NCBI RefSeq assembly: GCF_002890915.1
Contig: NZ_POUT01000001.1
Span: forward strand, 372,001-436,000
DNA from: Stutzerimonas stutzeri
GTDB lineage: Bacteria; Pseudomonadota; Gammaproteobacteria; Pseudomonadales; Pseudomonadaceae
Length of the DNA stretch: 64,000 bases
Direction of reading: 5' to 3'
The notes under the pieces were generated by a model. It was not told where the DNA came from, made no database searches, and saw only the letters and a program-made list of their open reading frames with translations. This document shows positions 38,394 through 48,532 of this stretch, one piece after another; within the stretch, counting starts at the first letter, position 1, and every line of letters starts with the position of its first letter. The translations under genes were made by a program, and so were the position numbers.

Positions 38394-40583
38394 ATGCATG
38401 ACGATCTCTCCCTCCTCCTGAACTCCCTCAACGATGCCCAGCGCCAGGCCGTGGCCGCGCCGCTGGGCCGTCAACTGGTGCTGGCCGGCGCCGGCTCGGG
38501 CAAGACCCGGGTGCTGGTGCACCGTATCGCCTGGCTGCACCAGGTCGAACGCGCCTCGCTGCATTCGATCCTCTCGGTGACCTTTACCAACAAGGCCGCC
38601 GCCGAGATGCGCCAGCGCATCGAGCAGCTGCTGCACGTCAACCCGCAGGGCATGTGGGTCGGCACCTTCCACGGCCTGGCACACCGCCTGCTGCGCGCCC
38701 ACTGGCAGGAAGCGAAGCTGGACCAGAATTTCCAGATCCTCGACTCCGACGACCAGCAGCGCCTGGTCAAGCGGGTGATCCGCGAGCTCGGCCTCGACGA
38801 GCAGCGCTGGCCGGCGCGCCAGGCGCAGTGGTGGATCAACGCGCAGAAGGACGAGGGCCTGCGCCCGCAGAACATCCAGGCCGGCGGCGACCTGTTCCTC
38901 GCCACCCAGTTGAAGATCTACGAGGCCTACGAGCAGGCCTGCGCGCGCGCCGGGGTGATCGACTTCTCCGAGCTGCTGCTGCGCGCGCTGGACCTGTGGC
39001 GCAACCATCCAGGCCTGCTGGAGCACTACCAGCGGCGCTTCCGCCACGTGCTGGTCGACGAGTTCCAGGACACCAACGCCGTGCAGTACGCCTGGCTGCG
39101 CCTGCTCGCCAAGGGCGGCGAGAGCCTGATGGTGGTCGGCGACGACGACCAGTCGATCTACGGCTGGCGCGGCGCGCGGATCGAGAACCTGCACCAGTTC
39201 AGCGCCGATTTCCCGGATGCCGAAACCATCCGCCTGGAGCAGAACTACCGCTCCACCGCCTGCATCCTCAAGGCCGCCAATGCGCTGATCGCCAACAACC
39301 AGGGCCGCCTGGGCAAGGAGCTGTGGACCGAAGGCTGCGAGGGCGAGCCGATCAGCCTGTATGCCGCCTTCAACGAGCACGACGAGGCGCGCTACGTGGT
39401 CGAGAGCATCGAGAAGGCGATCAAGGACGGCACCAGCCGCAGCGAGATCGCCATCCTCTACCGCTCCAACGCCCAGTCGCGGGTGCTGGAAGAGGCGCTG
39501 CTGCGCGAGAAGATCCCCTACCGCATCTACGGCGGCCAGCGCTTCTTCGAGCGCGCCGAGATCAAGAACGCCATGGCCTACCTGCGCCTGATCCAGACCC
39601 GCCACAACGACGCGGCGCTGGAGCGGGTGATCAACCTGCCGGCGCGCGGCATCGGCGAGAAGACCGTCGAGACCTTGCGCCAGCTGGCGCGCCAGGACGA
39701 GATCTCGCTGTGGGCGGCGCTGCACCAGGCGGTCGGCACCAAGCTCGTCTCCGGTCGCGCCGCCAGCGCGCTGAACGGCTTCGTCGAGCTGGTCGACAGC
39801 CTGGCGCTGAAGGTCGAGAAACTGCCGCTGCACAGCATGGCGCAGGTGGTCATCGAGGACTCCGGCCTGCTCGCCTACCACCGCGACGAGAAGGGCGAGA
39901 AGGCCCAGGCGCGGGTGGAGAACCTCGAGGAACTGGTCTCCGCCGCACGCGCCTTCGACAACTACAGCGAAGAGGACGACGACATCCAGTCGCCGCTGGC
40001 TGCCTTCCTCGACCACGCTTCGCTGGAGGCCGGCGAACAGCAGGCCGGCGACCATGAGGACAGCGTGCAGCTGATGACCCTGCACAGCGCCAAGGGCCTG
40101 GAGTTCCCGCTGGTGTTCCTGATCGGCATGGAGGAAGGCCTGTTCCCGCACAAGATGAGCCTGGAGGAGTCCGGCCGCCTGGAAGAGGAACGCCGCCTGG
40201 CCTACGTCGGCATCACCCGCGCCATGCAGCAGCTGGTCATCACCTACGCCGAGACCCGCCGGCTGTACGGCAGCGAGACCTACAACAAGGTCTCGCGCTT
40301 CGTCCGCGAGATCCCGCCGGCGCTGGTGCAGGAAGTGCGGCTGAGCAACACGGTGACGCGCTCGTTCAGCGGCAAGAGCATGGGCGGCGGCTCGCTGTTC
40401 GCTGGCGCCGGCGTGCCGGAAACGCCGTTCAGCCTCGGCCAGCGCGTGCGCCATGCGCTGTTCGGCGAGGGCACCATCCTCAACTTCGAAGGCGCCGGCG
40501 CGCAGGCGCGGGTCCAGGTGAATTTCGAGGACGAAGGCAGCAAATGGCTGATGCTCAGCTACGCGAAACTTGAAGCCCTATGA
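38394..40583 (+). CDS. uvrD: DNA helicase II
   Basis: A 729-residue superfamily-1A 3'-5' helicase used in nucleotide-excision and mismatch repair. Walker A is GAGSGKTRVL, Walker B VDEFQDTN, motif III GDDDQSIYGWRGA, motif VI YVGITRAM. The C-terminal Tudor-like tail RVQVNFEDEGSKWLMLSYAKL distinguishes UvrD from Rep and PcrA. It follows the FAH gene by 89 bases but is a core housekeeping gene, so the sugar-acid island probably ends just before it. Confidence 0.95.
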   Translation: MHDDLSLLLNSLNDAQRQAVAAPLGRQLVLAGAGSGKTRVLVHRIAWLHQVERASLHSILSVTFTNKAAAEMRQRIEQLLHVNPQGMWVGTFHGLAHRLLRAHWQEAKLDQNFQILDSDDQQRLVKRVIRELGLDEQRWPARQAQWWINAQKDEGLRPQNIQAGGDLFLATQLKIYEAYEQACARAGVIDFSELLLRALDLWRNHPGLLEHYQRRFRHVLVDEFQDTNAVQYAWLRLLAKGGESLMVVGDDDQSIYGWRGARIENLHQFSADFPDAETIRLEQNYRSTACILKAANALIANNQGRLGKELWTEGCEGEPISLYAAFNEHDEARYVVESIEKAIKDGTSRSEIAILYRSNAQSRVLEEALLREKIPYRIYGGQRFFERAEIKNAMAYLRLIQTRHNDAALERVINLPARGIGEKTVETLRQLARQDEISLWAALHQAVGTKLVSGRAASALNGFVELVDSLALKVEKLPLHSMAQVVIEDSGLLAYHRDEKGEKAQARVENLEELVSAARAFDNYSEEDDDIQSPLAAFLDHASLEAGEQQAGDHEDSVQLMTLHSAKGLEFPLVFLIGMEEGLFPHKMSLEESGRLEEERRLAYVGITRAMQQLVITYAETRRLYGSETYNKVSRFVREIPPALVQEVRLSNTVTRSFSGKSMGGGSLFAGAGVPETPFSLGQRVRHALFGEGTILNFEGAGAQARVQVNFEDEGSKWLMLSYAKLEAL

Positions 40584-40642
40584 GCTTGACGCTAACGTCA
40601 ACGTCTCATACCAACAAGAAAGCCACCAAGGAAACCCGCCCC

Positions 40643-41746
40643 ATGAAACGCCGCCATCTGTTCGGTGCTGCCGCTGCCTTGCTCGCTACCCTCGGCCTCG
40701 CCGGTTGCAATGACGACAAGAAAGTCGAAACCGCCGGCCAGCAGGCCGCCAGTGAACCGGCCAGGACCTACACTTGGAAGATGGTCACCGCCTGGCCGAA
40801 GAATTACCCGGGCCTGGGCACCGCCGCCGAACGCCTGGCCGAACGCGTCAACACCATGAGCGCCGGGCGCCTGACCATCAAGGTCTATGCCGCCGGTGAA
40901 CTGGTGCCGGCGATGGAAGTGTTCGACGCCGTCTCGCGCGGCACCGCCGAGCTCGGCCACGGCGCCGCCTACTACTGGAAGGGCAAGGTGCCCACCGCGC
41001 AGTTCTTCACCTCGGTGCCGTTCGGCCTGTCCGCCATCGAGATGAATGCCTGGCTGAGCAAGGGCGACGGCCAGAAGTTCTGGGACGAGGCCTATGCGCC
41101 GTTCGGCGTGAAGCCCATGGTGGTGGGCAATACCGGCATGCAGATGGGCGGCTGGTACAACAAGGAAATCAATGCCCTGGCCGACCTGCGCGGCCTGAAG
41201 ATTCGCATGCCCGGCCTGGGCGGCGAAGTGCTGGCGCGCCTCGGCGCGACCACCGTCAACCTGCCCGGCGGCGAGGTGTTCACCGCGCTGCAGACCGGCG
41301 CCATCGACGCCACCGACTGGGTCAGCCCGTACAACGACCTGGCCTTCGGCCTGCACAAAGCGGCCCGCTACTACTATTACCCCGGCTGGCAGGAGCCGCA
41401 GGCGGTGCTCGAACTGCTGGTCAACCAGAAGGCCTTCGACAGCCTGCCGCAGGACCTGCAGGCGATCCTCAGCGAAGCGACCCGCGCCGCCAGCCGCGAC
41501 ATGCTCGACGACTATGTCTACAACAACGCCCTGGCGCTGGACCAGCTCAAGCAGCAGGGTGTGGAACTCAAGCGCTTCCCCGACGAGGTGCTGGCCGCCA
41601 TGCAGGAGCAGTCGGAGCTGGTACTCGGCGAGCTGGCCGCGCAGAGCGAGCTGAACGGCCGTATCTGGGCCTCGATGAAGGCCTTCCAGGAGCAGGTCAA
41701 GCCGATGCACGAGATCTCCGAGAAGGAGCTGTACAACTGGCGTTGA
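40643..41746 (+). CDS. TRAP-type substrate-binding lipoprotein (TakP/DctP family), no membrane subunits nearby
   Basis: A 367-residue solute receptor. The lipobox LAGC gives a predicted lipid-anchored Cys at about residue 21; the mature part begins TYTWKMVTAWPKNYPG and contains AGRLTIKVYAAGELVPAMEVFDAV in part, and GLKIRMPGLGGEVL, features of the TakP branch that binds 2-keto acids. ATG at 40643 has AAGGAA upstream. dctQ and dctM genes are absent on both sides, so it must work with membrane subunits encoded elsewhere. Confidence 0.87.
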   Translation: MKRRHLFGAAAALLATLGLAGCNDDKKVETAGQQAASEPARTYTWKMVTAWPKNYPGLGTAAERLAERVNTMSAGRLTIKVYAAGELVPAMEVFDAVSRGTAELGHGAAYYWKGKVPTAQFFTSVPFGLSAIEMNAWLSKGDGQKFWDEAYAPFGVKPMVVGNTGMQMGGWYNKEINALADLRGLKIRMPGLGGEVLARLGATTVNLPGGEVFTALQTGAIDATDWVSPYNDLAFGLHKAARYYYYPGWQEPQAVLELLVNQKAFDSLPQDLQAILSEATRAASRDMLDDYVYNNALALDQLKQQGVELKRFPDEVLAAMQEQSELVLGELAAQSELNGRIWASMKAFQEQVKPMHEISEKELYNWR

Positions 41747-41931
41747 GCGCCCTGACGAGCGGAGCCACCGGGCTCCGTTCGCCTTCCAGGACCAGCGGAA
41801 GCGTTTGCCGGCGCCGCCGGACGCGACCAACGGTCGCAAGCAAAAGCTCGTAACATACTGCCCCTCGCCAACCCCTGCCCGGCTCGGCAGGATGGCGCGC
41901 GTACCTCTATCCAATAAAGCGGGAACACTCA

Positions 41932-42768
41932 ATGCAACGTGTGCTTAGCATTTTCATGGCGCTGTGTATCAGCCTGACCTTCGCGTTGGACGCCCACGCC
42001 AAGCGCTTCGGCGGCGGCAAGAGCTTCGGCTCGGCACCGAGCCACCAGACCCGCCAGGCGCCCCAGCAGACCCAGGCCTCGTCGTCCCAGGCCGGCCGGC
42101 AGGCGACCGCCGCGCCCAGCGGCGCCTCGCGCTGGCTCGGCCCACTGGCCGGCCTGGCCGCCGGTGGCCTGCTCGCCTCGATGTTCATGGGCGACGGCTT
42201 CGAGGGCATCCAGTTCATGGATATCCTGATTTTCGGCGCGATCGCCTTCCTGCTGTTCCGCTTCCTCGCCGCCCGCCGGCGCCAGCAGCAGCCGGCCATG
42301 GCCGGTCATGCGCCGATGCAGCGCGAGATGCCGCAGCAGCCGAGCTCGATCTTCGGTGGTAGCGCGGCACCGGCAGCCGCCCCGGTGATCAACGCCCCGG
42401 CCTGGTTCAACGAGCAGAACTTCGTCGCCGCGGCCCGCGAGCATTTCATGGCGCTGCAGCAGCACTGGGACGCCAACGAGATGGACAAGATCGCCGAGTT
42501 CGTCACCCCGCAGCTGCTGGGTTTCCTCCAGCAGGAGCGCGCCGAGATCGGTGATGCCTACCAGTCGACCTATATCGACGACCTGCAGATCCAGCTCGAC
42601 GGCGTCGACGACGATGCCGAGAAGACCACCGCAACGCTGACCTTCAGCGGCGTCGCCAAGACCTCGCGCTTCGACCAGGGCGAGCCGTTCAGCGAAAGCT
42701 GGCGCATGGAACGTGCCCAGGGCGAGAACCAGCCGTGGCTGGTGGCCGGTATCCGCCAGAACGCCTGA
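41932..42768 (+). CDS. Tim44-like domain membrane-associated protein
   Basis: A 278-residue protein with a signal peptide or first membrane segment (1-23), a Gly/Ser/Gln-rich region (GGGKSFGSAPSHQTRQ), two hydrophobic stretches (about 62-80 and 88-106), and a C-terminal Tim44/NTF2-like domain (about 155-278). Such proteins are common in proteobacteria and their role is not settled; they are not mitochondrial translocases. A terminator follows. Confidence 0.83.
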   Translation: MQRVLSIFMALCISLTFALDAHAKRFGGGKSFGSAPSHQTRQAPQQTQASSSQAGRQATAAPSGASRWLGPLAGLAAGGLLASMFMGDGFEGIQFMDILIFGAIAFLLFRFLAARRRQQQPAMAGHAPMQREMPQQPSSIFGGSAAPAAAPVINAPAWFNEQNFVAAAREHFMALQQHWDANEMDKIAEFVTPQLLGFLQQERAEIGDAYQSTYIDDLQIQLDGVDDDAEKTTATLTFSGVAKTSRFDQGEPFSESWRMERAQGENQPWLVAGIRQNA

Positions 42769-42820
42769 TCGGCACCGTTTCGCAATCCACACCGGCCTGC
42801 CTCCGGACAGGCCACGAAGA

Positions 42821-42841
42821 CCCCGCCCCGGCGGGGTTTTT
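42821..42841 (+). terminator. Rho-independent terminator after the Tim44-domain gene
   Basis: CCCCGCC / GGCGGGG hairpin followed by five T residues, about 52 bases after the stop codon. Confidence 0.8.
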
Positions 42842-42878
42842 CGTTTCTGCCACGCCCTCCTGCGACCTTTTGCTGGGC

Positions 42879-42911
42879 AAAAAAACCGGCCGCGGAGCTA
42901 ACCGCGGCCGG
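42879..42911 (-). terminator. Rho-independent terminator of the alpha/beta hydrolase gene
   Basis: Read on the minus strand: CCGGCCGCGG, a 6-base loop, CCGCGGCCGG and seven T residues. It lies 18 bases after the hydrolase stop. Confidence 0.85.
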
Positions 42912-42928
42912 CGCAGCGACGCACCCGG

Positions 42929-43879
42929 TCATTTCCTGAGGAAGTCCAGCAGGTCCTGATTGAAGCGCGCCTTGTGTGTGTCGGTCAGGCCGTGCGGCGC
43001 GCCGGGGTAGACGATCAGCTTCGCATCCTTGATCTGCGCTGCGGAGGCCTTGCCGGAGATGTCCAGCGGCACGATCTGGTCGTCGTCGCCATGGATCACC
43101 AGGGTCGGCACGTCGAACTTCTTCAGGTCCTCGCGGAAGTCGGTGGCCGAGAAGGCGGCGATGGAGTCGTAGGTGTTCTTGTGCCCGGCCTGCATGCCCT
43201 GCGCCCGCCAGTTGTCGATCAGCCCCTGGGAAACCTTGGCGCCCGGCCGGTTGAAGCCGTAGAACGGGCCGGAGGCGAGGTCCAGGTAGAGCTGCGCACG
43301 GTCCTCCAGCGAGGCCTTGCGGATGCCGTCGAACGCTTCCAGCGGCACGCCGTCGGGGTTGTCCTCGGTGCGCAGCATCATCGGCGGCACGGCGCTGACC
43401 AGCACGGCCTTCTTCACCCGCCCGGTGCCGTGGCGGCCGATGTAGCGCGCCACCTCGCCACCACCGGTGGAGAAGCCCACCAGGGTCACGTCCTGCAGGT
43501 CGAGCGCGTCGATCACCGCCGCCAGGTCGTCGGCGTAGTGATCCATGTCATTGCCCTCCCAAGGCTGGCTGGAACGGCCGTGGCCGCGCCGGTCATGGGC
43601 GACCACGCGATAGCCCTGCGAGGCGAGGAACAGCATCTGCGATTCCCAGCTGTCGGAACTCAGCGGCCAGCCGTGGCTGAAGGTCACCACCGGGCCGTCC
43701 TTCGGGCCCCAGTCCTTGTAGTAGAGCTGCACGCCATCGGCGGTGGTGATGGTGCTGGCGGTCTGCGCGGCGACGGCGGCGCTGGCGGGCTTCGCCGGTT
43801 GCGCGGCCTGGGCGGCGAAGGCGGGTTGCAGCGCGATGGCCAGCAGCGGAATGGCGAAGGTGCGGCTGATGAGGTTCAT
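42929..43879 (-). CDS. Exported alpha/beta hydrolase (non-heme chloroperoxidase-like)
   Basis: A 316-residue protein with a signal peptide (1-22, AFAAQAA) and an alpha/beta-hydrolase fold. The nucleophile elbow is VGFSTGGGE (Ser), the acid is likely Asp in [11 protein letters not shown], and the catalytic His is in PGAPHGLTD. It matches the cofactor-free bromo/chloroperoxidase or perhydrolase group. GGAG lies about 9 bases before the ATG at 43879. It follows ohr on the same strand, so a role in peroxide or peracid handling is plausible. Confidence 0.85.
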   Translation of the reverse strand: MNLISRTFAIPLLAIALQPAFAAQAAQPAKPASAAVAAQTASTITTADGVQLYYKDWGPKDGPVVTFSHGWPLSSDSWESQMLFLASQGYRVVAHDRRGHGRSSQPWEGNDMDHYADDLAAVIDALDLQDVTLVGFSTGGGEVARYIGRHGTGRVKKAVLVSAVPPMMLRTEDNPDGVPLEAFDGIRKASLEDRAQLYLDLASGPFYGFNRPGAKVSQGLIDNWRAQGMQAGHKNTYDSIAAFSATDFREDLKKFDVPTLVIHGDDDQIVPLDISGKASAAQIKDAKLIVYPGAPHGLTDTHKARFNQDLLDFLRK

Positions 43880-43917
43880 GGCATGGGTCTCCTGTGCGAA
43901 TGGGTGGTTGGCCGGGC

Positions 43918-44346
43918 TCAGTCGGCGATGATCAGCGTGACGTCGATGTTTCCGCGGGTGGCGTTGGAATAGGGGCAGACCACGTGAGCCTGCTCGACCA
44001 GGCTCTGCAGCACGTCGCGGGCGACGCCAGGGGCGCTGATGGTCAGTTCGGCCTCGATGCCGAAGCCGGTGGGGATCTGGCCGATGCCGACCTTGCCGGT
44101 GATGCGGGTGTCTGCCGGCAGGGCGACCTTCTGTTTGCCGGCGACGAACTTCAGCGCGCCGAGAAAGCAGGCCGAGTAACCGGCGGCGAACAGCTGTTCG
44201 GGATTGGTCCCGGCACCACCGGCGCCGCCCAGTTCGCGCGGCGTGGACAGCTGCACGTCGAGCGCCTGGTCGGAGGAGCTGGCGCGGCCTTCGCGGCCGC
44301 CGGTGGCAGTGGCAGTAGCGGTGTAGAGGATCTTCTCGATGGACAT
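43918..44346 (-). CDS. ohr: Organic hydroperoxide resistance protein (Ohr/OsmC family)
   Basis: A 142-residue thiol peroxidase reducing organic peroxides. The two catalytic cysteines are visible in [12 protein letters not shown] (about Cys60) and [13 protein letters not shown] (about Cys124), and PRELGGAGG is the usual Ohr loop with its arginine. It is divergent from an AraC-family gene rather than the more usual ohrR (MarR family), so control may differ. The hydrolase gene follows after 38 bases. Confidence 0.92.
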   Translation of the reverse strand: MSIEKILYTATATATGGREGRASSSDQALDVQLSTPRELGGAGGAGTNPEQLFAAGYSACFLGALKFVAGKQKVALPADTRITGKVGIGQIPTGFGIEAELTISAPGVARDVLQSLVEQAHVVCPYSNATRGNIDVTLIIAD

Positions 44347-44464
44347 GACGGTGACTCCTGTTCCTGAAGTTGCCGGAGCGGTGTTGCCCGGTAAGCGCTA
44401 TTCTCCTCAGCACGAAAAACTATTGGTGATGTAAAATCCGGAAAAGTTGATCAGGAGTACGAAA

Positions 44465-45301
44465 ATGGCCGACCGCCTCGCCGCGCTGATGACGCACTTC
44501 CCGATGCGGGCCCAGGTGTTCAATACCGGGCCGCTGTGTGGCATCAACACATTGCAGAGCGATGGCGTGCACGGGCAGCTGCACCTGATTCGCCGCGGTG
44601 CGGTGGAGGTCCGCTACGGCCGGGAGACGCTGCACGTCACGCAACCGAGCCTGCTGCTGTTCCCGCGGCCGTTGACGCACCGCTTCATCACCGCGCCGGG
44701 CTGCGAGGTGGACATGGTCTGCGCGAACCTGGCGTTCGAGGGTGGCGCCGCCAACCCGATCGCCTCGGCGCTGGCCGATCTGGTCTGCCTGCCGCTGGAT
44801 GGCGTGTGGGGCGCCGAGCCGGTGCTCTCGCTGCTGTTCGAGGAAGCCTTCGAACAGCGCTGCGGGCGCATGGCGCTGGTCGAGCGGCTGGTGGAGGTGG
44901 TGATGATCCAGATCCTGCGTCAGCTGATGGAAAGCAACGCGGTCAGTGGCGGGCTGCTCTCGGGCCTGGCCCATCCACGGCTGCGCAACGCGCTGGTGGC
45001 GATGCACGAGGCGCCGGCACAGGACTGGACGCTGGAAGACCTCGCCGGCGCCGCCGGGATGTCACGCAGCGCGTTCGCCACGGCCTTTCGCGAAACGCTC
45101 GGGGTGACGCCCGGCCAGTATCTGCAGGGCTGGCGCGTGCGCCTGGCGCAGAAGGCACTGCAGCGTGGGCGACCGCTGAAGGTGATCGCCACCGAGATCG
45201 GCTACGGCAGCGAAGCGGCGCTGTCACGGGCCTTCAAGGCGCATTCCGGGCAATCGCCGCGGGAATGGAAAAACCAGCTCGCCGGCCCGACCGGCGCCTG
45301 A
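44465..45301 (+). CDS. AraC-family transcriptional regulator divergent from ohr
   Basis: A 278-residue regulator with an N-terminal cupin-like sensor domain of the AraC_binding_6/cupin type (MADRLAALMTHFPMRAQVFNTG; LHLIRRGAVEV) and two C-terminal helix-turn-helix motifs (TLEDLAGAAGMSRSAFATAF; KVIATEIGYGSEAALSRAF). GGAG precedes the ATG at 44465. The N-terminal cupin has several cysteines (about 27, 83, 90, 104) that could sense oxidants. Likely activates ohr and the hydrolase gene. Confidence 0.88.
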   Translation: MADRLAALMTHFPMRAQVFNTGPLCGINTLQSDGVHGQLHLIRRGAVEVRYGRETLHVTQPSLLLFPRPLTHRFITAPGCEVDMVCANLAFEGGAANPIASALADLVCLPLDGVWGAEPVLSLLFEEAFEQRCGRMALVERLVEVVMIQILRQLMESNAVSGGLLSGLAHPRLRNALVAMHEAPAQDWTLEDLAGAAGMSRSAFATAFRETLGVTPGQYLQGWRVRLAQKALQRGRPLKVIATEIGYGSEAALSRAFKAHSGQSPREWKNQLAGPTGA

Positions 45302-45457
45302 GCGCTTCGGCAAAACGCCGCTGACGGCCTGGCATCAGGCAGATGGAGAGTGGCCATAGGCCTTAATTCGTCCTCCACTTTTCGCAGGTTTGACTAAGCT
45401 GCTTACCAGACGCCGGCAATGCATCGGCGTTCAAGCCTGATAAAAAGGAGAACACCG

Positions 45458-48400
45458 ATGGACATGAACCGTCGACAGTTCTTCAAGGTCTGCGGTGTGG
45501 GCCTTGGGGCGTCGAGCATGGCGGCATTGGGCATGGCCCCGCCGACGGCGTATGCCGAATCGATCCGGCATTTCAAACTGACCAACACGCGAGAGACCCG
45601 CAATACCTGCCCCTACTGCTCGGTCGGCTGCGGGTTGATCCTCTACAGCCAGGGCAGCGGCGGCAAGAACGTCGCCCAGGAGATCATCCATATCGAGGGT
45701 GACTCCGACCACCCGGTCAACCGCGGCACGCTCTGTCCGAAGGGTGCGGGCCTGCTGGACTTCGTCCACAGCCCCAACCGCCTGACCCATCCGGAGGTCC
45801 GCGAAGCCGGCAGCAACGAGTGGAAGCGCATCGAGTGGAGCGAGGCCCTCGACCGCATCGCCCGGCTGATGAAGGACGACCGCGACGCCAATTTCATCGA
45901 GCGCAACGACAAGGGCCAGACGGTCAACCGCTGGCTGAGCACCGGTTTCCTCGCCGCCTCGGCATCGTCCAACGAGGCCGGCTACATCACCCACAAGGTG
46001 GTGCGCTCGCTCGGCATACTAGGATTCGACAACCAGGCACGTGTCTGACACGGCCCGACGGTGGCAAGTCTTGCCCCGACGTTTGGCCGCGGCGCCATGA
46101 CCAATCACTGGAGCGACATCCAGAATGCCGATCTGGTCCTGATCATGGGCGGCAACGCCGCCGAAGCGCACCCGTGCGGGTTCAAATGGGTCACCGAAGC
46201 CAAGGCGCACAACAAGGCGCGACTGGTGGTGGTCGATCCACGCTTCACCCGTTCGGCATCGGTGGCCGATATCTATGCGCCGATCCGTACCGGTACCGAC
46301 ATCGCCTTCCTCGGCGGGCTGATCAACTACCTGCTGGAGAACGACAAGATCCAGCATGAGTACGTGGTCAACTACACCGATGTGGCGTTCATCGTGAAGG
46401 AAGGCTTCGGCTTCGAGAACGGCCTGTACAACGGCTACGACGCCGACAGGCGCAGCTACCCGGACAAGTCGGCCTGGGGCTACGAACTGGACGAGGACGG
46501 CTTCGCCCGCGTCGACAAGAGCCTCACCCACCCGCGCTGCGTCTACAACCTGCTCAAGCAGCACTACAGCCGCTATACGCCGGAGGTGGTCAGCAACATC
46601 TGCGGCACCCCGCAGGACAAGATGCTGCAGGTCTGGGAGGCCATCGCCGAAACCTCGGCGCCGGGCAAGACCATGACCGTCATGTATGCCCTGGGCTGGA
46701 CCCAGCACTCGACCGGTTCGCAGATGATCCGCACCGGCGCCATGGTGCAGCTGCTACTCGGCAACATCGGCATGCCCGGCGGCGGCATGAACGCCCTGCG
46801 CGGCCACTCCAACATCCAGGGCCTGACCGACCTGGGCCTGCTCTCGAACCTGCTGCCGGGCTACCTGACCCTGCCGCTGGAGGCCGAGCAGGACTACACC
46901 GCCTACATCGCCAAGCGCACCGCCAAGCCACTGCGCCCGGGTCAGCTGTCCTACTGGCAGCACTACGAGAAGTTCCACGTCAGCCTGATGAAGGCCTGGT
47001 ACGGCAAGAACGCCACGGCGGAGAACAACTGGGGCTACGACTGGCTGCCGAAGCTGGACATCCCCGGCTACGACGTGCTCAAGGTGTTCGACATGATGTA
47101 CCAGGGGCAGGTCAACGGCTATTTCTGCCAGGGCTTCAACCCGATCGCCTCGTTCCCCAACAAGGCCAAGGTCAGCGCGGCGCTGGCCAAGCTCAAGTAC
47201 CTGGTGATCATGGACCCGCTGGCCACCGAGACCTCGGAGTTCTGGCGCAACGCCGGCGAGTACAACGACGTCGACACCGCCAGCATCCAGACCACGGTGT
47301 TCCGCCTGCCGACCACCTGCTTCGCCGAGGAGGACGGCTCGCTGGTCAACAGCGGGCGCTGGCTGCAGTGGCACTGGAAGGCCGCCGAGCCGCCGGGCCA
47401 GGCACAGACCGACGTGGTGATCATGGGCGGGCTGTTCCATCGCCTGCGCGAGCTGTACCGCAAGGAAGGCGGCGCCTACGCCGAGCCGCTGCTCAACATC
47501 GAGTGGGCCTACCGCCAGCCGGAAGAGCCGACGCCGGAGGAGATCGCCCAGGAGTACAACGGCAAGGCGCTGGGCAGCGTGTTCGATCCGCAAACCGGAA
47601 CCCAGCTGGCCAAGGCCGGCGAGCAGCTGTCCGGTTTCGGCCTGCTGCGCGCCGACGGCAGCACCGCGTGCGGCTGCTGGATCTTCAGCGGCGCCTGGAC
47701 CCAGGCCGGCAACCAGATGGCGCGGCGCGACAATGCCGACCCCTATGGCATGGGCCAGACCCTTGGCTGGGCCTGGGCCTGGCCGGCCAACCGGCGCATC
47801 CTCTACAACCGCGCCTCGGCCGACCCTGCCGGCAACCCCTGGAATCCGCAGAAGAAGCGCCTGGTGTGGTGGGACGGCGGCAAATGGGGCGGCACCGACG
47901 TGCCGGACTTCAAGGTCGACTCGCCGCCGGCGGACGGCATGAACCCCTTCATCATGAACCCCGAGGGGGTGGCCCGGCTGTTCGCCATCGACAAGATGAA
48001 CGAGGGCCCGTTCCCCGAGCACTACGAACCGTTCGAGACGCCGATCGGGCGCAATCCGTTGCACCCGGACAACCCGCAGGCCACCAGCAACCCGGCCGCG
48101 CGGGTGTTCAAGAACGACATGGAACTGTTCGGCAGCGCCGACGAGTTCCCCTACGCGGCGACCACCTACCGGCTCACCGAGCATTTCCACTTCTGGACCA
48201 AGCATTGCCGGCTCAACGCGATCACCCAACCCGAGCAGTTCGTCGAGATCGGCGAGGCGCTGGCCAAGGAGCTCGGCATCGCCGCCGGCGAGCGGGTCAA
48301 GGTGTCGTCCAACCGCGGCTACATCAAGGCAGTGGCGGTGGTGACCAAGCGCATCAAGCCGCTGACGGTCGACGGCAAGACCGTGCACCAGGTCGGCATC

Positions 48401-48532
48401 CCGCTGCACTGGGGCTTCGCCGGGGTGGCACGCAACGGCTACCTGACCAACACGCTGACGCCGTTCGTCGGTGACGCCAACACCCAGACGCCTGAGTTCA
48501 AGTCGTTCCTGGTCAACGTGGAGAAGGCATGA
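45458..48532 (+). CDS. fdnG: Formate dehydrogenase-N/O alpha subunit, selenoprotein (in-frame UGA = Sec197)
   Basis: A 1024-residue molybdopterin-dependent catalytic subunit oxidising formate at the periplasmic side of the membrane. It begins with a twin-arginine signal ([15 protein letters not shown]). The 4Fe-4S cysteines are in [10 protein letters not shown] and GTLCPKGAG. The UGA at 46046-46048 lies in the strictly conserved context [21 protein letters not shown], so it is decoded as selenocysteine, not stop; a SECIS hairpin follows at once and selA, selB and selC are in the same region. AAGGAG precedes the ATG. Stop overlaps the fdnH start. Could equally be called fdoG. Confidence 0.96.
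46059..46078 (+). promoter_or_regulatory. Bacterial SECIS element of fdnG
   Basis: Starting 11 bases after the UGA: stem C59-G78, G60-C77, G61-C76, a bulged U at 46062, stem G63-C75, G64-C74, C65-G73, A66-U72, and loop AGUCU (46067-46071). The bulged U and GU in the loop are the SelB-contact features known from E. coli fdhF and fdnG. Confidence 0.92.

Noticed and set aside
45458..46048. fdnG read as a 197-codon truncated gene plus a separate downstream gene (pseudogene by nonsense mutation)
   Set aside because: The UGA lies exactly at the conserved selenocysteine position, a SECIS hairpin follows it, and selA, selB and selC are present nearby.
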